The notes: generated by a model not told the origin, from the sequence alone. A stretch of 64,000 nt of DNA from Flagellimonas aquimarina (GCF_003149745.1 NZ_QGEG01000004.1:1-64000), one strand, 5' to 3'; shown: positions 25,401 through 36,782, counted from the first letter of the stretch. Made by a program: numbers and translations.

Positions 25401-26933
25401 ATGCATAACAACGTACTTATCCTAGATTTTGGTTCCCAGTACACACAATTGATCGCAAGACGCGTTAGGGAACTTAACATTTACTCAGACATTAAGCCAT
25501 ATAACAACCCTCCTGAAGATTTATCGATATACAAGGCCATAATACTTTCGGGATCTCCGCACTCGGTTAGAGGGGATAATGTCCCGCATCCCGATCTCTC
25601 AGAAATTAAAGGAAAGAAACCACTATTGGCAATCTGTTACGGAGCTCAATATTTGGCGCATTTTAATGGAGGAAACGTGGCTCCTTCGGCCACTAGAGAG
25701 TATGGGAGAGCCAATTTGTCCTATACAAAAGAAAACGAAGATTTTTTAGATGGAATAGATGATGGCAGTCAAGTATGGATGAGCCATAGCGATACCATTA
25801 AGAAATTACCAGATGGTGCGGTACGGTTGGCCAGTACTCACGATGTGGAAAATGCTGCTTTTAGAATAGAAGGAGAAAAAACATTCGGTATTCAATTTCA
25901 CCCCGAGGTATATCATACAAAAGATGGGAAAAAGATATTGGAAAACTTTCTTGTTAACATTGCAGGTTTACAACAAGATTGGACCCCAGATGCCTTTGTG
26001 GAAACAACAATAGAAGAACTCAAAGAAAAAATTGGAGATGATAAGGTGATCCTTGGTCTTTCTGGCGGAGTGGATTCCAGTGTTGCCGCCATGTTGTTGC
26101 ATAAGGCTATTGGAAGTCATTTGCATTGCATTTTTGTGAACAATGGATTGTTACGTAAAAATGAGTTTGATAGCGTTCTTGATCAATATAAGGACATGGG
26201 TTTAAATGTAAAGGGCGTTGATGCTTCGGCACGTTTTTTGGATGCCTTGAAAGGGGAATCGGATCCTGAAACAAAAAGAAAGATTATAGGTCGCGTGTTT
26301 ATTGAGGTTTTTGATGATGAGGCACATCAAGTGGAAAATGCAAAATGGTTGGCTCAAGGAACTATTTACCCGGACCGTATAGAATCAGTTTCGGCGAGCG
26401 GTGGACCTTCAGCAGTCATTAAAAGCCACCATAATGTTGGTGGACTGCCAGATTACATGAAGTTAAAAGTTGTGGAGCCTTTGCAGTTGTTGTTCAAGGA
26501 TGAAGTACGCAGGGTTGGAAAAAATTTAAATATGGATCCAGCAATACTTGGTCGCCATCCTTTTCCCGGGCCGGGTTTGGGAATTCGTATTTTAGGTGAC
26601 ATTACAGCAGAAAAGGTGTCTATCTTACAAGAAGTGGATGCTATTTTTATTGATGGATTGAAGAAATGGGGATTATATGATAAGGTTTGGCAGGCTGGAG
26701 CTATGCTTTTGCCCGTAAATAGTGTAGGAGTAATGGGGGATGAACGTACATATGAAAAATGTGTAGCTTTAAGAGCTGTGGAAAGTACCGATGGTATGAC
26801 GGCAGATTGGGTCAATCTTCCTTATGAATTCCTACAAAAGACATCCAATGATATAATAAATAAGGTCAAAGGCGTTAATAGAGTAGTGTATGACATTAGT
26901 TCAAAGCCACCTGCAACTATAGAATGGGAATGA
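25401..26933 (+). CDS. guaA: GMP synthase (glutamine-hydrolysing)
   Basis: A 510-residue cytosolic enzyme that turns XMP, glutamine and ATP into GMP. The class I glutamine amidotransferase domain has C79 (LAICYGAQ), H167 and E169 (FQFHPEV-like FGIQFHPEV). The ATP pyrophosphatase domain has the PP-loop SGGVDSS (221-227), and the C-terminal dimerisation domain ends in KPPATIEWE. The start ATG at 25401 gives the usual [13 protein letters not shown] beginning. The next gene starts within its stop codon (ATGA), so guaA leads an overlapping four-gene operon. Confidence 0.96.
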   Translation: MHNNVLILDFGSQYTQLIARRVRELNIYSDIKPYNNPPEDLSIYKAIILSGSPHSVRGDNVPHPDLSEIKGKKPLLAICYGAQYLAHFNGGNVAPSATREYGRANLSYTKENEDFLDGIDDGSQVWMSHSDTIKKLPDGAVRLASTHDVENAAFRIEGEKTFGIQFHPEVYHTKDGKKILENFLVNIAGLQQDWTPDAFVETTIEELKEKIGDDKVILGLSGGVDSSVAAMLLHKAIGSHLHCIFVNNGLLRKNEFDSVLDQYKDMGLNVKGVDASARFLDALKGESDPETKRKIIGRVFIEVFDDEAHQVENAKWLAQGTIYPDRIESVSASGGPSAVIKSHHNVGGLPDYMKLKVVEPLQLLFKDEVRRVGKNLNMDPAILGRHPFPGPGLGIRILGDITAEKVSILQEVDAIFIDGLKKWGLYDKVWQAGAMLLPVNSVGVMGDERTYEKCVALRAVESTDGMTADWVNLPYEFLQKTSNDIINKVKGVNRVVYDISSKPPATIEWE

Positions 26934-29065
26934 AAAAACATATTTTAAGACTTAGTATTGTTGTCTTTTTGTTGACTTCAATTCAGGTTTCGGCACAAAA
27001 GTATACAACCCATGCGGTTAAAGAAGGAGAGACATTGCAAAGCATCTCTCAAAAATACCGTGTTACTCCTTTTACCATCTTGCAATCCAATAAGGAAATC
27101 AAAACTGCTTCGGATGTAAAAGCAAATACCATTTTGATTATTCCTTTGGATGGGTCTGTAATAGAACCAGAAGAAAAGCCTGAAGAAGAAAAAGTTCAGG
27201 AACAGGAAAAGCCCCTGAGTTTTTCTAGGCATAGGGTTAGGAAAAGAGAAACCTTATTTGGTCTTACTCAACGCTACGAGATTACGGAGGAACAACTAAA
27301 ACGTTACAATAGACAGTTATATTCAGAACCTCTAAAAAAAGGAATGGTATTGCAAATACCAAAATTCCCAGAACCTACACCCGAAGATGAACGGGCACTG
27401 GATTTTGAGACATATACGGTACAACCTAAAGAAACAAGGTGGAGTATTGCCCATAAATACGGAATTACGGTTGATAGCTTGGTTGCTTTAAACCCTGATT
27501 TAAGTAAAAACTCTGACTATTTAGCGGTGGGGCAAGAACTTAACTTACCAAGACCCAAAGGTGATAGCCTTGAGAACCAACAAGTAGATTTATTTACCTC
27601 TTTTACGGTGCCTCCAAAACAAACGTTATATAGTTTAGGAAAAGAGTATGGCATTCCATCGGATTCCATAGTAAAACTGAATCCTGAAATCATGAAACTT
27701 GGTGGCCTTAAGGAGGGCATGGTTTTACGTCTTCCCAAGAAAAAGGATACCTCTGGTGAAGTTAACACAGAAAATTTCATTTTTTATGAAGTAAAACCCA
27801 AGCAAAACATCTTTAGACTTACCCAAAACTTAAAGATCACAAGGGACGAATTATTTCAATTGAACCCAGATTTGGAAAATGGTCTTAAAGCCGGGATGGT
27901 TTTAAAGCTTCCAAGGGCCAATGCCAATGGTCTTGAGGTAAAAAACGCCTTGATTCTTGATAAGATCAATCTTATAGATAGCATTAATGTTCAAAACAGG
28001 CCAAAGTTGGTCTTTATGCTGCCTTTTAGGTTGGACCGGGTTAATTTCAATGATAGAAAAAAGACTATAAGTCAAATAGAGACCAGAAGGGATATTAATT
28101 TAAGTGTCGGGTTTTACTCTGGGGCCATGGTCGCTTTGGATTCCATTAAAAAAATGGGCGTCTCAGTCGATGTAAAGACTTTTGATACGGAGTTGAGCCA
28201 GGCCAAGGTCAAAGAAATTTTGTTTAGGGAAAATCTGTTGGGAGTAAATGCCATTATTGGCCCTGTATCTTCAAGCGCTTTGAATGAGGTAGCTGTGCAA
28301 GCCGCTTCCAAAAACATCCCAGTAATTTCGCCAATAGGCTCCAATAGTCAATTGAGTCATGGCAATGTATATTTTTCGGTGCCAACAGATGATGTTCTTA
28401 GACAAAAAATGCTTTCCTATATGGAAAAAACTTACACAGATCAAAATGTGGTTATTATTGCAGACTCTACCCATCAAGTGGCATATGATTCTATTATATC
28501 CAAGTTTCCTACAGCCCAAATCGCAAAAATCATTGATAATAAGTCATTGCACTTAGATGAATTTTTGATTATGCTTTCAGAAACCAAGGAGAACTGGGTA
28601 TTTGTAGAAACGGATCAGCCCAACATGGTTTCCAGTGTGAGTTCTATTCTAAATTCAGCTATTTCAGAAGAGGCTCCAGTAAGGATGTTCACGACAAATT
28701 TTAATAATGCTTTTGAAAGCGATGCAGTATCCAGCACCCACCTTTCAAATTTAAGATTCACATATCCTTCTTTTTATAGAGAAGCGGCAACTGATGCCTT
28801 TACCAAAGCATATAGAAAGCGATATAAAGGTTTAAAACCTGATCGTTATGCAGTGCGTGGTTTTGATGTGACTTTTGATGTTTTATTAAAACTTGCCCAT
28901 AAAAACAATCTTTTTGAAACCTCCAAAATTATCGGACTTACAGAATATACCGGAAACAGTTTTAATTATTTGAATAATTGGTCTTCTGGGTATTATAATA
29001 CGGCCTGTTATTTAATGGAGTACGATAGTTTACGAATTAAAGAAATAAAATTAAATGACCTCTAA
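26930..29065 (+). CDS. Multi-LysM protein with periplasmic-binding-like domain
   Basis: A 711-residue exported protein with a signal peptide (about 1-21). Five LysM-like repeats follow; each has a YTV-KETL-type opening, a YGI-turn and a L-LP-close, spread over about 24-325. The last 360 residues (from [14 protein letters not shown]) resemble a type 1 periplasmic-binding/receptor fold, as in LpoA-like activators and ABC receptor proteins. It should bind peptidoglycan in the periplasm. The start used is MKKHILRL, overlapping the guaA stop as ATGA. osmC overlaps its end by 11 bp. Confidence 0.88.
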   Translation: MKKHILRLSIVVFLLTSIQVSAQKYTTHAVKEGETLQSISQKYRVTPFTILQSNKEIKTASDVKANTILIIPLDGSVIEPEEKPEEEKVQEQEKPLSFSRHRVRKRETLFGLTQRYEITEEQLKRYNRQLYSEPLKKGMVLQIPKFPEPTPEDERALDFETYTVQPKETRWSIAHKYGITVDSLVALNPDLSKNSDYLAVGQELNLPRPKGDSLENQQVDLFTSFTVPPKQTLYSLGKEYGIPSDSIVKLNPEIMKLGGLKEGMVLRLPKKKDTSGEVNTENFIFYEVKPKQNIFRLTQNLKITRDELFQLNPDLENGLKAGMVLKLPRANANGLEVKNALILDKINLIDSINVQNRPKLVFMLPFRLDRVNFNDRKKTISQIETRRDINLSVGFYSGAMVALDSIKKMGVSVDVKTFDTELSQAKVKEILFRENLLGVNAIIGPVSSSALNEVAVQAASKNIPVISPIGSNSQLSHGNVYFSVPTDDVLRQKMLSYMEKTYTDQNVVIIADSTHQVAYDSIISKFPTAQIAKIIDNKSLHLDEFLIMLSETKENWVFVETDQPNMVSSVSSILNSAISEEAPVRMFTTNFNNAFESDAVSSTHLSNLRFTYPSFYREAATDAFTKAYRKRYKGLKPDRYAVRGFDVTFDVLLKLAHKNNLFETSKIIGLTEYTGNSFNYLNNWSSGYYNTACYLMEYDSLRIKEIKLNDL

Positions 29066-29459
29066 AGTTACCTATACGGGAGAATTACGGACCACATGTT
29101 TGCATCTAAGGTCTAACAACGAGTTTATTACAGATGCCCCAATTGATAACAACGGATTGGGACAGGCCTTCTCGCCAACAGATACGGTAGCGACCGGTTT
29201 GGGAAGTTGCATGCTTACAATGATGGGCATTAAGGCTAGGGACTTGGAAGTAGATTTATCAGGTTCCACTGCTGAAATAACCAAACATATGGCTGCAAAT
29301 CCTAGACGAATTTCTAAGATTGAAGTGAAAATGGAACTCCCTGAAAATGTTTCTGAAAAGCACAGAAAAATTTTGAAGAATACTGCAAATACATGTCCCG
29401 TACATTATAGCTTGCACCCAGATATTGAAAAGATAATTGAATTTCATTGGATAAAGTAA
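29055..29459 (+). CDS. OsmC-family protein
   Basis: A 134-residue OsmC/Ohr-superfamily protein. The two conserved cysteines are C52 (LGSCMLTMMGIKA) and C114 (NTCPVHYSL), which in this family reduce organic peroxides or handle reactive sulphur. The spacing is nearer to the OsmC/YhfA branch than to Ohr. It acts as a dimer in the cytosol. It overlaps the upstream LysM gene by 11 bp and the downstream gene by 13 bp, so it belongs to the guaA operon. The physiological oxidant is unknown; bacillithiol may serve as a reductant, given bshC. Confidence 0.88.
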   Translation: MTSKVTYTGELRTTCLHLRSNNEFITDAPIDNNGLGQAFSPTDTVATGLGSCMLTMMGIKARDLEVDLSGSTAEITKHMAANPRRISKIEVKMELPENVSEKHRKILKNTANTCPVHYSLHPDIEKIIEFHWIK

Positions 29460-29983
29460 TTTCTATAGGATGTCTTTTGTTTTTTTGTTTCTTAGGATGT
29501 GCCCAGGAAATTGAAGAAGGTGTTTTATGGAATTCAGGTAAACGACTCACGTGGTCAGATTTTAGAGGAAAGGTCCCCCCCGCGGCTGTTCCTGCAGCTA
29601 CTACCGCTAGTGGAATAAGTTATAAATACTCTGCAAATTTGATTCATCATGAAGTGGATTTGGATTTTGAGGTAAGTGCTTTTTTCTATCCTAATGAATC
29701 TTGGTACAAACCAGAAATCTGCGATGACCTTATCCTAAGTCATGAGCAGCTCCATTTTGATATTTCTGAACTCTTTGCCCGTAAGATGCGGGATAAATTA
29801 AGGCGCACTTCCTTTTCTGATAACGTAAAGGCCGAGATACGAAAAATCTATAAGGAAATTTTAAAGGAATTGGAAGATTTCCAGGATTTTTACGATTGGG
29901 AAACCAGTTTTTCCAGAAATGCCGAAAAGCAATTGGAATGGAACAAGAAAATTAAGGAGGCCTTACAAGAAAGTGAATTCTAG
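29447..29983 (+). CDS. DUF922-family putative zinc protease, exported
   Basis: A 178-residue protein with a hydrophobic N-terminus (about 4-18) ending FLGC-AQ, so either a lipoprotein (C18) or a cleaved secretory protein. The core has KRLTWSDFRGKVP, typical of DUF922. H99, E100 and H103 form an HExxH motif (SHEQLHFD), which points to a metalloprotease-like site. A lysine/glutamate-rich helical tail follows. The start overlaps osmC by 13 bp, making it the last gene of the guaA operon. Catalytic activity is inferred from the motif alone. Confidence 0.8.
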   Translation: MDKVISIGCLLFFCFLGCAQEIEEGVLWNSGKRLTWSDFRGKVPPAAVPAATTASGISYKYSANLIHHEVDLDFEVSAFFYPNESWYKPEICDDLILSHEQLHFDISELFARKMRDKLRRTSFSDNVKAEIRKIYKEILKELEDFQDFYDWETSFSRNAEKQLEWNKKIKEALQESEF

Positions 29984-30049
29984 GGTATCTTAATTGGTTT
30001 CAAATATCTCATAGATTCAAGGTAAACTCAAGAAGGGAATTCCTCAGAA

Positions 30050-30517
30050 TCATTTTTTTAAAGTGAATGAGGCCGTTAAACCAACACTAAAATTTCTAGG
30101 TAATTTATCTATACCTAATATTGCTCTGGAATGCTGGCCTTTTTCTCCTAAAACCTTTACAAATAGATCAGATGCTCCGTCCACAACTAATGGGGAATCA
30201 TCCCAATCAACTCCAGATTGAAAATAACCGTCTATGTGATTGAGCCCAACTATGGAATCAAGTTCCATTTTGCTGTGTATTTGTGCAAGTACATTTAAAG
30301 CACAGATTTCCATGGCCTTGTATCCTTCATTTGTGGTTATTTCTTCGCCCAACCTACCCCTATATAGGTATTCCCCATTCATAATGGGAAATTGTATTGC
30401 GACGAAAGCAATATTTCCTCGGATGTTCACGGATACATAGTTTCCGCCAGGCGTTGCACTTTGAGGTAGTTCCAGTTGCAAGTCATCCAAGGCAGCAAGC
30501 AGGTTCATTCGTTTCAT
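30050..30517 (-). CDS. RidA-family (YjgF/YER057c/UK114) protein
   Basis: A 155-residue protein of the Rid superfamily, which deaminates reactive enamine/imine intermediates or binds small ligands as a trimer. The N-terminal PGGNYVSVNIRGNIAFV, the middle FQSGVDWDDSP region and the closing RAILGIDKLPRNFSVGL fit the family. The usual arginine of RidA (near ligand) is at SRAILG. It is in the branch of longer Rid proteins often annotated only by family. It lies 47 bp downstream of a GNAT gene on the same strand. Confidence 0.82.
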   Translation of the reverse strand: MKRMNLLAALDDLQLELPQSATPGGNYVSVNIRGNIAFVAIQFPIMNGEYLYRGRLGEEITTNEGYKAMEICALNVLAQIHSKMELDSIVGLNHIDGYFQSGVDWDDSPLVVDGASDLFVKVLGEKGQHSRAILGIDKLPRNFSVGLTASFTLKK

Positions 30518-30564
30518 ATATAATTAAAGTTAATGCATTATTCTATTTGAGTAAATGACAGAAT

Positions 30565-31089
30565 CTAGAAATTGGTTGGAGCGGGTAATTCAATTTCAAA
30601 TAAAGATACAACGGCATTGTGGTAATGGGCTGGTAGACTTTCTGTGTTTTTCAATTGTTTCAACCCTAGAAAGTTGAAACCACAACTTTGGTAGTAAGCA
30701 ATTAGTTTTTTGTTTTCACCTACAGTATCCATTCTGATAAAACTTTTACCATGTAATTGAGCATGGATTGAAGCCCATTCTAAAATCCTTTTGACCATGT
30801 GCATGCCTCTGAACTCTGGGTTGGTTGCAATTCGGTGGAGATACAATGAAGGTTGGCCATTTTTTTCGCCCCAGATAATGGGATCCTCAAAAGCGGAAGC
30901 CCAAACACACGCAATTTTACCGTTTACCAGTATTTTCCATTGTCGGTCCTGATCGATTTCATCTGAAACCATTTTCCTATCAAATTCAGGCCAGGTAACC
31001 AAACCTTTGGAACGCTGAAAATCTGTGGCGATCAGGTATAGTCTAAATATTTCGTCAATATCTTTTGAAACGCTATTTTCTATGGTCAT
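30565..31089 (-). CDS. GNAT-family N-acetyltransferase
   Basis: A 174-residue acetyltransferase of the GNAT fold. The acetyl-CoA pyrophosphate loop lies in the RIATNPEFRGMHMVKRILEW region (about 91-110), and the beta-6 part of the fold is YYQSCGFNFLG. The acceptor substrate is unknown. Its start overlaps the end of the upstream small membrane protein gene by 17 bp, so the two are co-translated. RidA follows. Confidence 0.85.
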   Translation of the reverse strand: MTIENSVSKDIDEIFRLYLIATDFQRSKGLVTWPEFDRKMVSDEIDQDRQWKILVNGKIACVWASAFEDPIIWGEKNGQPSLYLHRIATNPEFRGMHMVKRILEWASIHAQLHGKSFIRMDTVGENKKLIAYYQSCGFNFLGLKQLKNTESLPAHYHNAVVSLFEIELPAPTNF

Positions 31090-31312
31090 TGGAAGTTGTA
31101 TTCAGAGATTTTAAACGATATAAATGAAGGCAAACTGCAATTGAGCATCCCAATATTATCGGAATTGCTTCAATTAAAAAACCATATAGAACATATATTG
31201 CATTGGCAATACTGGATACGACCCTGAGTTTGTATTCACCTTTCGAAGACATGGAATACAAGTTCATGACCAAAGCTAGGTAGCCAATGATATCTGAAAT
31301 AAATGGATTCAT
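31073..31312 (-). CDS. Small three-helix membrane protein (SemiSWEET/YgjV-like)
   Basis: A 79-residue protein with three hydrophobic segments (about 8-22, 28-46 and 49-66). It resembles half of a YgjV-type protein or a SemiSWEET sugar carrier. The GYLALVMNLYSMSSKGEYKLR segment takes the place of the usual PQ motif, which is missing, so sugar transport is doubtful. It is divergent from the HxlR regulator, with a perfect dyad between them. The GNAT gene overlaps its end. Confidence 0.65.
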   Translation of the reverse strand: MNPFISDIIGYLALVMNLYSMSSKGEYKLRVVSSIANAIYVLYGFLIEAIPIILGCSIAVCLHLYRLKSLNTTSNDHRK

Positions 31313-31369
31313 GAATTGTTGTATGTTTTACACATCAAATCTATATGGTCTATTTTTACTAGGCAATAA

Positions 31370-31385
31370 CTGTCAAAGTTGACAG
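31370..31385. promoter_or_regulatory. Operator-like dyad of the HxlR regulator
   Basis: CTGTCAA-AG-TTGACAG is a perfect 7-bp inverted repeat 15 bp before the hxlR-type gene and 58 bp before the divergent membrane-protein gene. A -7-like TATTTTTA lies at 31351-31358. Binding by the adjacent dimeric HxlR protein is the likely use and would control both directions. Confidence 0.55.
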
Positions 31386-31400
31386 GTTAAGAATATAATC

Positions 31401-31775
31401 ATGTTGAAAAATGGCAAAGAAAAAGTTTATCTGTTAGGTGATAAAACCTATCACTGCGGAATAGACGTTACAATGAACTTTATAGGTGGAAAGTGGAAGT
31501 GCGTGGTCCTATGGTATTTGAAGAACGGAACGCAACGATTTTCAGAACTCAAGGCACTGATTCCCGACATTACGGAAAAAGGCCTAAGTATCCAGTTAAC
31601 TGCATTGACCGAAAATGGACTTGTTGAACGAAAAGCCTACGGCCTTAAACCGCCTATACGAGTGGAATACTCACTCACGGAGTTTGGTAAAAGTCTTATC
31701 CATGTGATAGATAATATCAATGACTGGGGCAAAGAGCTTGGTTCCGAAAAAGGTACGCTAATCGAGAAAGTATAA
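31401..31775 (+). CDS. HxlR-family winged-helix transcriptional regulator
   Basis: A 124-residue HxlR/DUF24 regulator. Family features are the start CGIDVTMNFIGGKWKC, the recognition-helix region FSELKALIPDITEKGLSIQL and the wing ERKAYGLKPPIRVEYSLT. C19 near the N-terminus matches the redox- or aldehyde-sensing cysteine of several HxlR proteins, and a second cysteine (C34) follows the GGKW motif. It binds DNA as a dimer, and a perfect dyad lies just upstream. The likely targets are itself and the divergent three-gene unit (membrane protein, GNAT, RidA). Confidence 0.9.
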   Translation: MLKNGKEKVYLLGDKTYHCGIDVTMNFIGGKWKCVVLWYLKNGTQRFSELKALIPDITEKGLSIQLTALTENGLVERKAYGLKPPIRVEYSLTEFGKSLIHVIDNINDWGKELGSEKGTLIEKV

Positions 31776-31789
31776 TCTGTTACACCTAC

Positions 31790-31810
31790 TTAAAAAGAAA
31801 AGCTTTTTAA
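31790..31810. terminator. AT-rich bidirectional terminator
   Basis: TTAAAAAG pairs perfectly with CTTTTTAA over 8 bp around a 5-base loop, between the convergent hxlR-type and TIM-barrel genes. The T-run forms part of the stem on both strands. The low GC content makes it weaker than the others in the window. Confidence 0.5.
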
Positions 31811-32670
31811 ACATCACAGCGTAAAAAAGCATCTTTTAAAGCCCCGATTTTGTCTTCCCAGGTAACAATGAATTCTTGGGCAACGTAGCCACCAAATCCA
31901 GTGTCTAAAATTGCCTTCATAATTGCAGGATAGTACAATTCTTGGGTTTCATCTATTTCATGACGCCCTGGTACACCGGCAGTATGATAGTGCCCAAAAT
32001 AGGGGTGGTAGTTTTGAATGCTTCGAATAATATCACCCTCTTGTATTTGCATATGGTAAATATCAAAAAGCAATTTAAAGTTGTTACTGCCCAAATGTTT
32101 GCATAGTTCTACACCCCAAATAGAACTATCGCACATATAATCTGGGTGGTTAACCTGATTGAACAATTCCATTTGAACTACGACACCATGCTTTTCTGCT
32201 AAAGGCATAATCTTGGAAAGTCCATCCACACAATTTTGTAGCCCTACATAATCGTTAATTCCCCTGCGATTACCACTAAAACAGATGAGGTTTGTATATC
32301 CCGCTTCTGCCACCTTCGGAATAATCTCTGTGTAATTCTTTATAAGTTCTTCATGATATTTTGGGTCGTTCCATCCTTCTGTCAAGCTAATTTCCGCACC
32401 ATTGCACATAGAACAATGAATGCCGTACTTTTTCAACAATGGCCAGTCTTCGGGGCCAATTAGATCAATGGCTTTTATGCCCAAACTATTTAGTGTTTGA
32501 AGAAATTCCTCTAAAGGCAAATGATTAAAACACCATTGGCAAACACTATGGTTAATGTTGTTTTTCAACTCAAAATCCTTGTTTTTTTTTTGAGTTTGTG
32601 CTATGGAGGAAGTGGTTACAATGCCCGCAGATCCCGCAGCAGCAGCGGCTATGAAATTTCTTCTTTTCAT
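31807..32670 (-). CDS. Tat-exported hydroxypyruvate isomerase-like TIM-barrel protein
   Basis: A 287-residue sugar-phosphate isomerase/epimerase-type TIM barrel. The N-terminus KRRNFIAAAAAG is a twin-arginine signal, so the folded protein is exported to the periplasm. The barrel has the hydroxypyruvate isomerase marks NHSVCQWCF, a metal glutamate in VVVQMELFNQ, LLFDIYHMQIQEGD and a closing YVAQEFI with another glutamate. Hydroxypyruvate isomerases form tartronate semialdehyde in the cytosol, so an exported version probably has another substrate, such as a free sugar or cyclitol. Confidence 0.85.
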   Translation of the reverse strand: MKRRNFIAAAAAGSAGIVTTSSIAQTQKKNKDFELKNNINHSVCQWCFNHLPLEEFLQTLNSLGIKAIDLIGPEDWPLLKKYGIHCSMCNGAEISLTEGWNDPKYHEELIKNYTEIIPKVAEAGYTNLICFSGNRRGINDYVGLQNCVDGLSKIMPLAEKHGVVVQMELFNQVNHPDYMCDSSIWGVELCKHLGSNNFKLLFDIYHMQIQEGDIIRSIQNYHPYFGHYHTAGVPGRHEIDETQELYYPAIMKAILDTGFGGYVAQEFIVTWEDKIGALKDAFLRCDV

Positions 32671-32714
32671 GATTTGGTGTTTATACCTAGAAAGATAGTA
32701 TTTTAGAGATACAA

Positions 32715-32951
32715 ATGGAAATACAACCTAACAAAGGAAAGTTGCTGGAACTTGCTCATTACAAAATGCCTTTTGGTAAGTACAAGGGCAGTTATCTGGT
32801 GGATTTGCCTTTGGCTTATTTGGTATGGTTCAGACAAAAAGGATTTCCAAAAGGAAAATTGGGAGAGCACTTGATTACCATGTTGGATGTTAAGGATAAT
32901 GGACTGGAGCCCATGATTAGAAAAATTCAAAAAGAATTTCCTAGGGAATAA
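32715..32951 (+). CDS. DUF3820-family small protein
   Basis: A 78-residue cytosolic protein of the DUF3820 type. It has the pattern MPFGKYKG, then the LPLAYLVWFRQKGFPKGKLGE segment, as in putative quorum-sensing-regulated virulence factor domains. No catalytic residues are apparent, and in other genomes the domain is also found fused to exonucleases. It lies 54 bp upstream of pyrG on the same strand, but pyrG probably has its own promoter in the gap. Confidence 0.85.
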   Translation: MEIQPNKGKLLELAHYKMPFGKYKGSYLVDLPLAYLVWFRQKGFPKGKLGEHLITMLDVKDNGLEPMIRKIQKEFPRE

Positions 32952-34664
<1,713 letters not shown>

Positions 34665-34707
34665 CCACCTGAAAACCTGAGATTAAGATTTTCACTAAAT
34701 AACTTTC

Positions 34708-36576
34708 ATGGAAGAAAAGAAACTGGACGTCAAATCCATTATTGGTTTTGTATTGATTTTTGGGATACTCATTTATATGTTTTACCAAAATCAACCCACC
34801 CCAGAAGAATTAGAGGCCCAAAAAGCAGAGCAGGAAAAAGTTGAAGCCGCAGCAAAAGAGACAGAGGCTATCAAAGAAACGGTGGTCGATAATGAACCCG
34901 CCCAAATTAATTTGCAAGATTCCACAGCAGTGGCAAGTTACAAAAGTTCAGTAGGGGCTTTTGGCTTTACCACTGCCTCAGAGGGTACCACAAAATTAGA
35001 GAATAAAGTACTTTATTTAGAGGTGGATAATAAAGGAGGCCAAATTATAGAGGCCAGAATGAAGAATTTTGTTGACCACGATTCTGTTCCAATATACTTG
35101 GTCAGGGATGGGAATGCCTCTTTCGGTATTAACTTTTCCACCGCTGATAATAGAGTGTTGAATACTTTAGATTTGTTTTTTGAACCTTCATTTTCAGAGA
35201 ACGGGGATAACCAAGTGCTTTCAATGAAAGCCAAAATTTCCCAAAATCAATTTTTAGAGTATCGCTATGAGATGAAACCAAATGATTATTTGGTGGATTT
35301 TACCATTAGATCTCAAGGGTTGAACGGTGTTATCAATTCCACCCGCCCTATTGATTTAGAGTGGAATCTTAAAGGTATTAGGCATGACAAAAGTGTTCTG
35401 TACGAAAACCGATATACACGTTTGACCTATAATCATGACGAAGGTAAAATTAGCAAACTTTCTGAGAGTAGTGATTTGGATGAGGAAACAGAAACGGATG
35501 TAAAATGGTTATCATATCGTCAGCATTTTTTCAGTTCTATTTTAGCAACGGATACCCACTTTAAGAGTGCAGAACTGAGTTCTACAAATTTAGTGGAGGA
35601 AGAAAGCAAAGAAACACTTTTTACAAAAGCATACACGACAAAAACTGTTTTAGAATTGCAAGGTGGGGAGCTTTCTCAAAATATGCATTGGTATTATGGG
35701 CCTACAGATGTAAAGGTGTTGGAGGATTATGAAGACTTGGGCTTGGTAGAGTCCATTCCTTTTGGATGGGGAATTTTTGGATGGATAAACAGGTATGTGT
35801 TTACTCCCTTTTACAGCTTCTTAAGTTCTTTTCTTCCTTTTGGAATAGCTATTGTTATCATGACGATTATTGTGCGTTTGGCGTTATCTCCAGTAACCTA
35901 CAAATCCTACCTGTCTCAAGCCAAGATGAAGGTGCTGAAGCCTGAGATTACAGAAATCAATGAAAGATTGAAGGACAATGCGATGAAAAAGCAACAGGAG
36001 ACCATGAAGCTGTATAACAAGGCTGGGGTAAGTCCTATGAGTGGTTGTATTCCTGCACTGCTTCAACTTCCCATTTTCTATTCGTTGTTCATGTTTTTCC
36101 CTACGTCATTTGCTTTAAGACAAAAATCATTTTTATGGGCAGAAGACCTATCATCTTATGATACTATTTTTAATTTACCGTTTGCTATCCCATTTTATGG
36201 AGATCATGTAAGTCTTTTTCCAATTTTAGCATCGGTTGCCATCTTTTTCTATATGACCATGACTACAGGTCAGAGTATGCAGATGCAGCAGCAGCCGGGC
36301 ATGCCGAACATGAAGTTTATCATGTACCTATCTCCTGTAATGATGTTGTTTTTCTTTAACAATTACGCCAGTGGGTTGAGTTTGTATTATTTCATTTCTA
36401 ACTTGATTACCATCTTCATTATGTTGGCCATTAAAAAGTACATTTTGAATGAAGATAAAATCCATGCGCAAATTCAAGAGAACAAGAAGAAGCCTAAAAA
36501 GGAAAACAAGTTCCAGAAAAAGATGCGTGAGATGATGGAGCAAGCAGAAGCACAAAAGAAAACAGGAAAGCGCTAA
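34708..36576 (+). CDS. yidC: Membrane protein insertase YidC
   Basis: A 622-residue YidC/Oxa1 insertase that places proteins in the inner membrane, alone or with Sec. The N-terminal anchor (about 9-27) is followed by the periplasmic P1 beta-supersandwich domain (about 75-340). The conserved five-helix core starts near 360 (FGWGIFGWINRYVFTPF) and contains RLALSPVTYKSYLSQAKMK, where the core arginine of the hydrophilic groove lies, and SGCIPALLQLPIFYSLFMFF. The C-terminal tail is strongly basic, as needed for ribosome binding. A strong terminator follows. Confidence 0.95.
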   Translation: MEEKKLDVKSIIGFVLIFGILIYMFYQNQPTPEELEAQKAEQEKVEAAAKETEAIKETVVDNEPAQINLQDSTAVASYKSSVGAFGFTTASEGTTKLENKVLYLEVDNKGGQIIEARMKNFVDHDSVPIYLVRDGNASFGINFSTADNRVLNTLDLFFEPSFSENGDNQVLSMKAKISQNQFLEYRYEMKPNDYLVDFTIRSQGLNGVINSTRPIDLEWNLKGIRHDKSVLYENRYTRLTYNHDEGKISKLSESSDLDEETETDVKWLSYRQHFFSSILATDTHFKSAELSSTNLVEEESKETLFTKAYTTKTVLELQGGELSQNMHWYYGPTDVKVLEDYEDLGLVESIPFGWGIFGWINRYVFTPFYSFLSSFLPFGIAIVIMTIIVRLALSPVTYKSYLSQAKMKVLKPEITEINERLKDNAMKKQQETMKLYNKAGVSPMSGCIPALLQLPIFYSLFMFFPTSFALRQKSFLWAEDLSSYDTIFNLPFAIPFYGDHVSLFPILASVAIFFYMTMTTGQSMQMQQQPGMPNMKFIMYLSPVMMLFFFNNYASGLSLYYFISNLITIFIMLAIKKYILNEDKIHAQIQENKKKPKKENKFQKKMREMMEQAEAQKKTGKR

Positions 36577-36598
36577 ATATATTTCCACAAAATAAAAA

Positions 36599-36625
36599 CT
36601 CCCCCAGAATTTGGGGGAGCTTTCA
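36599..36625 (+). terminator. Terminator behind yidC
   Basis: CTCCCCCA pairs with TGGGGGAG over 8 bp around a GAATT loop, 22 bp after the yidC stop. The T-run after it is short (CTTTC), but the stem is very GC-rich. Confidence 0.75.
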
Positions 36626-36704
36626 CCACTGATTAGGTATAGTTTGGAAAGATTTGGGACTTCAAAGATGTGACATAATACTTGTCTAAAAAATTAATAG
36701 TTGT

Positions 36705-36743
36705 CAAAAGGGGTGTTTTTGTATGGTAAAGAGACCCCTTTTG
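36705..36743. repeat. Unassigned perfect inverted repeat in the yidC/fasciclin gap
   Basis: CAAAAGGGGT (36705-36714) and ACCCCTTTTG (36734-36743) pair perfectly over 10 bp with a 19-base loop. It lies between the yidC terminator and the fasciclin terminator. Neither flanking gene needs a third terminator. The 277-bp gap otherwise holds nothing that I can support. Confidence 0.5.
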
Positions 36744-36782
36744 ATGTGTCATCGACGAACGGTAAACACCTATATAAAAAAG

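Noticed and set aside
31073-31312. Calling the small membrane protein a SemiSWEET sugar carrier
   Set aside because: The PQ motif is absent, so only a loose resemblance is stated.
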